A DNA stretch of 64,000 nucleotides, from contig NZ_JAMJPJ010000011.1 in NCBI RefSeq assembly GCF_023555005.1, forward strand, positions 1 through 64,000, given 5' to 3'. A model generated the notes under the pieces. It made no database searches. It was not told the DNA's origin and saw only the letters and a program-made list of their open reading frames with translations. The translations under genes and the position numbers were made by a program. This stretch comes from Halomonas llamarensis (GTDB taxonomy: Bacteria; Pseudomonadota; Gammaproteobacteria; Pseudomonadales; Halomonadaceae). Below are positions 59,645 to 64,000 of this stretch, piece after piece (positions within the stretch are counted from its first letter, which is position 1; every line of letters begins with the position of its first letter).

Positions 59645-60708
59645 ACGCGCAGGCAACGGCCATGACGGATCAACACGTTCCGACGCAAAACGAAGAGAGC
59701 ACCGAGTCGCTTTTGCAAATCCGCGGCCTAAAAAAACGCTTCTCGTTATCGGGAGATTTTCTTGACCAGCTGCGTTTCAAAGGCGGTAAATTGGTACGCC
59801 ACCAGGAGTATGTCCACGCCATCAATGGAGTGAACCTGGACATCCAGCGTGGTGAGGCACTTTGCGTGGTAGGCGAATCTGGCTGCGGAAAATCCACCGT
59901 CGCCCGCATCGTCATGGGGCTCATTACCCCCACCGAAGGAGAAATCCGCTACAACGGCGAGCGTATCGATAATCTTAGCTCGCGGGCACTTTTGCCCTAC
60001 CGCAAGCGCATGCAGATGATCTTTCAAAATCCGTATGCGTCACTAAACCCGCGCATGACGATTCAGCAAACACTTGAAGAGCCGCTACGTCTGCACCACC
60101 CTGATTGGAACCGTCAGACAGTCGTCACTAAGGTAGAAGAGGTGATGCACTCGGTAGGCATCGACCCGGACTGGGGCAAGCGCTTCGGCCACGAATTCTC
60201 CGGTGGTCAGCGCCAGCGCATCGCCATTGCTCGCGCGCTGGCGGTTGACCCTGAGTTTATTGTTGCCGACGAACCCATCTCGGCGCTGGATGTGTCGATT
60301 CAGGCGCAGGTGCTGAACCTCTTGATGGAAGCGCAGCACGAGCGGAATCTCACTTACCTGTTCATTACCCACGATCTGGCCGTGGTAGAGCACTTCGGCA
60401 CTCGGGTCGCGGTGATGTACCTCGGCACCGTGTGTGAGATCGCCAACACCGCCACGCTGTTTGCCAAGCCGCGCCACCCTTATACGCAGGCGCTAATGTC
60501 AGCCATCCCGCGTTTGGAAGATGATCGCCCGCAGCATATACGTTTGGAAGGCGAAGTTCCGACACCGGTGAACCTGCCCAGCGGTTGCGTCTTCCACGGC
60601 CGCTGCCCCTACACCAATGCGCGCTGCAAACAGGAAATCCCCGTGCTACAAACCCAAGATGACGGCACACGCGTGGCGTGTCACGCTGTTGAGGAAGGCC
60701 GCCTGTGA
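59641..60708 (+). CDS. Dipeptide-type ABC transporter ATPase (DppF-like)
   Basis: The 355-residue partner ATPase has Walker A GESGCGKS, signature FSGGQRQR and Walker B IVADEPISALD, with the C-terminal cysteine cluster (GCVFHGRCPYTNARC). It forms the heterodimer with the preceding ATPase. It is the last transporter gene and is followed by a LysR regulator on the same strand 34 bases later. Confidence 0.95.
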   Translation: MNAQATAMTDQHVPTQNEESTESLLQIRGLKKRFSLSGDFLDQLRFKGGKLVRHQEYVHAINGVNLDIQRGEALCVVGESGCGKSTVARIVMGLITPTEGEIRYNGERIDNLSSRALLPYRKRMQMIFQNPYASLNPRMTIQQTLEEPLRLHHPDWNRQTVVTKVEEVMHSVGIDPDWGKRFGHEFSGGQRQRIAIARALAVDPEFIVADEPISALDVSIQAQVLNLLMEAQHERNLTYLFITHDLAVVEHFGTRVAVMYLGTVCEIANTATLFAKPRHPYTQALMSAIPRLEDDRPQHIRLEGEVPTPVNLPSGCVFHGRCPYTNARCKQEIPVLQTQDDGTRVACHAVEEGRL

Positions 60709-60742
60709 GGCGGCCGTTAGTTCCTGCATGGAGAGGTAAGGC

Positions 60743-61654
60743 ATGGAAATTCGCTGGCTAGAAGACTTTATCGCCCTGGCCAGGACCCGACATTTCTCCC
60801 GCGCTGCTGACGAACAGCACGTTACCCAACCCACCTTCTCGCGGCGCATTAAGCTTCTGGAAGAAGAAATGGGCGTGACACTAATTAACCGCCAAACGCT
60901 GCCGCTGTCGCTCACCCCCGCCGGGGAAGAGTTTCTCACCCTGTGTGAGCAAGTGACCGAGCGGGTGCGCTTAACACGTGATCGCGTGCGTGAGATAAAT
61001 GCCGGGCAGCAGCGGCGGATCATGCTCGCCGCCCCACAGAGCCTTTTGACGCACTTTTTGCCCGAATGGCTGGCGGCAAGCGAATGGCAATCGCGCTTAC
61101 AGCCCTATTTGCGCGCGACCGGCTGGGTAGCGAGCGACTATTTTCACGCGCTAGCCAGAGCCGAATGCGATCTCGCGTTGTGTTACTGGCCAAGTGAGCG
61201 CAGCGAGATGGATGTCGACACCGGCAACTGTTTCTACCGTGTGGTCGGCCACGAGCGGCTCATACCGGTCACCGCGTTTACCGCCTACGGCGAGCCGTGT
61301 GCCCTGCTACCGGGCTCACGGCGGGCACCCCTGCCCTGGCTGGCTTACCCTAAACGCAGCCTGTTAGGCACAGTATTAAAAACGCATCTCGCACGCTTGT
61401 CGCAAGGGGCGTTTCTGACCGTGCAGAGTGAAATTTCTTATGCTGTGAGTATCAAAGAGCTACTTGCGCTTGGCTACGGGATGAGCTGGCTGCCCGAACG
61501 CACGGTGCAAGCCGAACTCGCCAACGGTACGCTGGTGCGCGCCGGTGATAGCCGCTGGGATGTGCCGCTGGAACTGCGTCTCTATCGTCACCCGAGCCAA
61601 CACCACGCCGGGCTTGATACGTTCTGGAATGAGCTGCCCTCATCGCGCTGCTAA
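60743..61654 (+). CDS. LysR-family regulator (HypT-like N-terminus)
   Basis: The 303-residue regulator has the LysR helix-turn-helix (about 1-60, WLEDFIALARTRHFSRAADEQH). The N-terminus starts EIRWLEDF and resembles the hypochlorite-responsive HypT group, whose members are close in this region. The effector domain is less conserved. Lying between the peptide importer and pepQ, it probably controls them, but it could equally sense oxidants. The ligand cannot be read from the sequence. Confidence 0.85.
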   Translation: MEIRWLEDFIALARTRHFSRAADEQHVTQPTFSRRIKLLEEEMGVTLINRQTLPLSLTPAGEEFLTLCEQVTERVRLTRDRVREINAGQQRRIMLAAPQSLLTHFLPEWLAASEWQSRLQPYLRATGWVASDYFHALARAECDLALCYWPSERSEMDVDTGNCFYRVVGHERLIPVTAFTAYGEPCALLPGSRRAPLPWLAYPKRSLLGTVLKTHLARLSQGAFLTVQSEISYAVSIKELLALGYGMSWLPERTVQAELANGTLVRAGDSRWDVPLELRLYRHPSQHHAGLDTFWNELPSSRC

Positions 61655-61687
61655 GGTATCATTCGCTATTCTTTTTCAAGGTTTATT

Positions 61688-62986
61688 ATGTCTGAAACGC
61701 TTCATCGTCAGCACAAAGCTCATCTCGACAATTTGCTCAGCGCCTACCGCTCGCTCATGGCGCAATACAATTACGATGGCATTGCGCTCTACAGCGGTCA
61801 TGCCACGCCCCACTACGGCGATGACCAAATGCCCAACTTTCAGGCATTCGGGCATTTTGTGCATTGGGTGCCGCTGTGGGAAGCCGAGCACAGCTGGCTC
61901 GTCGTTCACCCCGATAAACGCCCCACACTGTACCTTTACGCTCCAAACGATTTCTGGCACTTGCCGACCGTGCTCCCCGAAGAGCCTTGGGTTGCCGAGT
62001 TCGACGTACAACTGTGTACCGATGTCATCACACCGCCGCTGAGCAATGACACCGCCATTATCGGGAATATGGCCGCGCTGAATACCAGCGGGGTCGCGCT
62101 ACCCAAGGGTCAGGCCAATCCTGAAACGCTCACCCATGCACTCGATGAGCTACGCATGGTCAAGAGTGACTACGAAATCACCTGCCTGCAAGAAGCCAAT
62201 CGCCTTGCGATGGCAGGCCATGAAGCCGCTCATGCCGCCTTTGCTGGCGCCTGTTGCGAGCTGGATATTCAGCTCGCCTACCTAGCCGGGAGCCGTCAGC
62301 GCGAATCGCACGTGCCCTACGCCAATATCATCGGCATGAACCAGCACGCGGGTGTTTTGCACTACCAGCACTACGAAGTCAGCGCCCCAACAAAGCGCTA
62401 CAGCCTACTTGTCGATGCGGGGCGGCGTTTTCGCGGCTACAGCGCCGATATCACGCGCACCCACTTAGGGCCGGATGCGCCGGCGCTGTTCGAAACCCTT
62501 ATCGGCGCTATGCACGCGGTAAAAGACCGCCTGATTGCGTCATTAGCGCCCGGTGTCGACTTTGTCGCCTTGCACGAACAAATGCACCACGAACTGGCTA
62601 ACGTACTGATTGATCACGATGTGTTTCGCGGCTCGCGCGAGGCCGCCATCGCGGAAGGCGTTACCCGCGCGTTTTGCCCCCATGGCTTAGGGCATTCACT
62701 AGGGGTGCAAGTACACGATGTGGCCGGGTTGCGCACGGCAACCGGCGAGCCCGCCCCAGCCCCCGAGAACCACTCGGCCCTGCGGTTAACCCGCACTCTA
62801 ACGCCGGGCATGGTGGTCACCATTGAGCCGGGGCTTTATTTTATCCCAATGCTGCTCGCACCGCTGCGTAACACCCCCCTGCCCATTAACTGGACATTAG
62901 TCGATCAACTCATGCCATGCGGCGGTATTCGCGTCGAGGACAATATCGTCATCACGCAAGATGGATTCCATAACCTAACGCCATAA
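61688..62986 (+). CDS. pepQ: Xaa-Pro dipeptidase
   Basis: PepQ cuts dipeptides with C-terminal proline in the cytoplasm. The 432-residue protein has the five metal ligands of the M24 family: Asp243, Asp254, His336, Glu380 and Glu417 (LVDAG, SADIT, HGLGHSLG, IEPG, RVEDN). The length matches E. coli PepQ (443). Placed behind the dipeptide importer and LysR gene, it could finish imported proline peptides, supplying proline. The start follows an AAGG site. Confidence 0.94.
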   Translation: MSETLHRQHKAHLDNLLSAYRSLMAQYNYDGIALYSGHATPHYGDDQMPNFQAFGHFVHWVPLWEAEHSWLVVHPDKRPTLYLYAPNDFWHLPTVLPEEPWVAEFDVQLCTDVITPPLSNDTAIIGNMAALNTSGVALPKGQANPETLTHALDELRMVKSDYEITCLQEANRLAMAGHEAAHAAFAGACCELDIQLAYLAGSRQRESHVPYANIIGMNQHAGVLHYQHYEVSAPTKRYSLLVDAGRRFRGYSADITRTHLGPDAPALFETLIGAMHAVKDRLIASLAPGVDFVALHEQMHHELANVLIDHDVFRGSREAAIAEGVTRAFCPHGLGHSLGVQVHDVAGLRTATGEPAPAPENHSALRLTRTLTPGMVVTIEPGLYFIPMLLAPLRNTPLPINWTLVDQLMPCGGIRVEDNIVITQDGFHNLTP

Positions 62987-63022
62987 GCGCTTGGCTTTTC
63001 AAGCTTCGCGTCTATCATCCAA

Positions 63023-63045
63023 AACGCCGCCCCTAGGGCGGCGTC
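63023..63045. terminator. Bidirectional hairpin terminator between pepQ and the dehydrogenase
   Basis: ACGCCGCCC-CTA-GGGCGGCGT is a nine-pair GC stem lying between the two convergent genes. Rightward it is followed by CTTAGATTT, and leftward by TTTGGATGATAG. It probably serves both genes. The T-runs are short, so confidence is moderate. Confidence 0.72.
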
Positions 63046-63066
63046 TTAGATTTAAGGGGTATCAGT

Positions 63067-64000
63067 TTAAGGCTGGACGATAATTTTGATTTGCGATTTA
63101 TCGTTGAGTAGCGCTTCAAAGCCATCATCAACAATGTTCGCCAGCGGGATCCGCTGTGTTACCATATCTTCAGCGCGGAAATAACCTTGCTCCATCAGCG
63201 CCATCACGGCGGGATAGATATGGCGATACGCGATGATGCCTTTCATGGTGCGTTCTTTGATCACCAAGTCATTCGGCTGAAAGCTCGCTTCACCTTCCCA
63301 AATGCTAACCACCACGGTTTCACCGCCAGCATGGGTGCTGTGCAGCGCTTGGGTGAGCACGGCAGGGATGCCAGTGACTTCAAACGCCACATCAACGCCG
63401 CCGCTACTTAGCACCTGCAGCTTTTCAACCGCATCGTCTTGTTTTGGATCGATGACGACAGCGCCTAACGATTCCGCCTTCGCTTTACGCGAGTCCGATA
63501 TTTCCACGGCGTAAATTTGCGCGGCACCGGCCGCTTTTAGCGCTTCAATCGTCATTAAACCAATCGGGCCGGCACCAAATACCGCCGCACTGTCACCGGC
63601 TTTTAAGCTGCTCTGGCGCACCGCATGCAAACCCACCGCCGCGGGTTCAACCAGTGCGCCCTGCTCGAAGCTAAGCGCATCCGGCAGTTTGTGCACCATG
63701 TGCTCCCCCATCACGGTGAACTCAGAGAAGCCCCCACCGCCGCCGGAGAGCCCGTGAAAACCAAGCTCAGGCGTGAGATTGTAGCGCTCCATCAAGTAAG
63801 CACCATCTTTGTTGGGCGATAAGATCGGTTCGATCGCCACGCGATCCCCCACCTGAACCCGCGTCACCTTATCGCCAACATCCACCACTTCCCCAGCGAA
63901 TTCATGGCCCATAATGATGGGCGCCTGTTCACCGCTGATCGGGTGCGGCGCACCTACCGGAATAAAAATCGGCCCCGCCGCGTATTCATGCAAATCGCTG
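63067..64000 (-). CDS. 2,3-butanediol-type zinc alcohol dehydrogenase, N-terminus beyond the window
   Basis: The frame is open to the right edge and reads SDLHEYAAGP at the start, a motif internal to medium-chain dehydrogenases, so the N-terminal ~40 residues lie outside. It has zinc-binding GHEFAGEV, the substrate-domain GGGGGFSEF, nucleotide-binding GAGPIGLM and catalytic-domain elements of the (R,R)-butanediol dehydrogenase group. It oxidises or reduces acetoin/butanediol-like substrates with NAD. The ATG-like start within the window (TTG 63993) is not the true start. Confidence 0.85.
   Translation of the reverse strand, partial: SDLHEYAAGPIFIPVGAPHPISGEQAPIIMGHEFAGEVVDVGDKVTRVQVGDRVAIEPILSPNKDGAYLMERYNLTPELGFHGLSGGGGGFSEFTVMGEHMVHKLPDALSFEQGALVEPAAVGLHAVRQSSLKAGDSAAVFGAGPIGLMTIEALKAAGAAQIYAVEISDSRKAKAESLGAVVIDPKQDDAVEKLQVLSSGGVDVAFEVTGIPAVLTQALHSTHAGGETVVVSIWEGEASFQPNDLVIKERTMKGIIAYRHIYPAVMALMEQGYFRAEDMVTQRIPLANIVDDGFEALLNDKSQIKIIVQP

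Overview
The window is about 64 kb of bacterial chromosome that reads as a halophilic gammaproteobacterium of the Halomonadaceae (Halomonas type). This is inferred from gene content and order, not from a marker search. Much of the order matches Pseudomonas: the nqrA-F, gap, mfd, topA block and the lipA, lipB, ybeD, dacA, rlpA, mltB, rodA, mrdA, rlmH, rsfS, nadD, proA block. A sodium-pumping NADH dehydrogenase and a DUF3141 (PHA-synthase-like) protein fit a marine or salt-adapted cell. No rRNA, tRNA or CRISPR array was seen.

Layout. (1) 1-5272: the left edge holds the start of an IS1182-like transposase, abutting an attC site. It is followed by four integron gene cassettes, all on the minus strand and separated by attC sites, then an attI-like site and a divergently transcribed integron integrase (plus strand) with a LexA-like box in its promoter. 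This is a chromosomal integron with an unannotatable, AT-rich cargo; one cassette protein has HEPN-like and zinc-ribbon features. (2) 5.7-15.5 kb: a polytopic membrane protein, ybeL, the leuS-lptE-holA operon, a PA2779/PA2778-like pair, and a molybdopterin-fold protein overlapping a diguanylate cyclase. (3) 15.5-23.7 kb (minus): nqrM, the nqrABCDEF operon and a long-form GAPDH. (4) 24-33.6 kb: mfd, an L,D-transpeptidase, an Lpp-type lipoprotein, a second (Tat-exported) L,D-transpeptidase, small helical proteins and topA. (5) 33.9-48 kb: DUF3141 protein, lipA (plus) converging on the lipB to dacA, rlpA, mltB, rodA, mrdA, rlmH, rsfS, nadD, proA series (minus), which is an envelope elongation and housekeeping cluster. 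(6) 48.2-54.7 kb: two membrane proteins with degenerate GGDEF domains, a DedA-PAP2 fusion, a LysE-type exporter, ubiX, mpl and a membrane-tethered glutaredoxin. (7) 54.9-64 kb: a complete dipeptide-type ABC importer operon, a LysR regulator, the proline dipeptidase pepQ, and a 2,3-butanediol dehydrogenase cut by the right edge.

How the genes work together. The envelope genes dominate: DacA, MltB, RlpA, RodA, PBP2, Mpl, two L,D-transpeptidases and Lpp together build, trim, recycle and anchor peptidoglycan, while LptE serves LPS export. Nqr supplies a sodium motive force. The peptide importer plus PepQ would feed imported proline peptides into the cytoplasm. LipA and LipB make protein-bound lipoate. 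The integron is the accessory region and holds most of what cannot be explained by known families.
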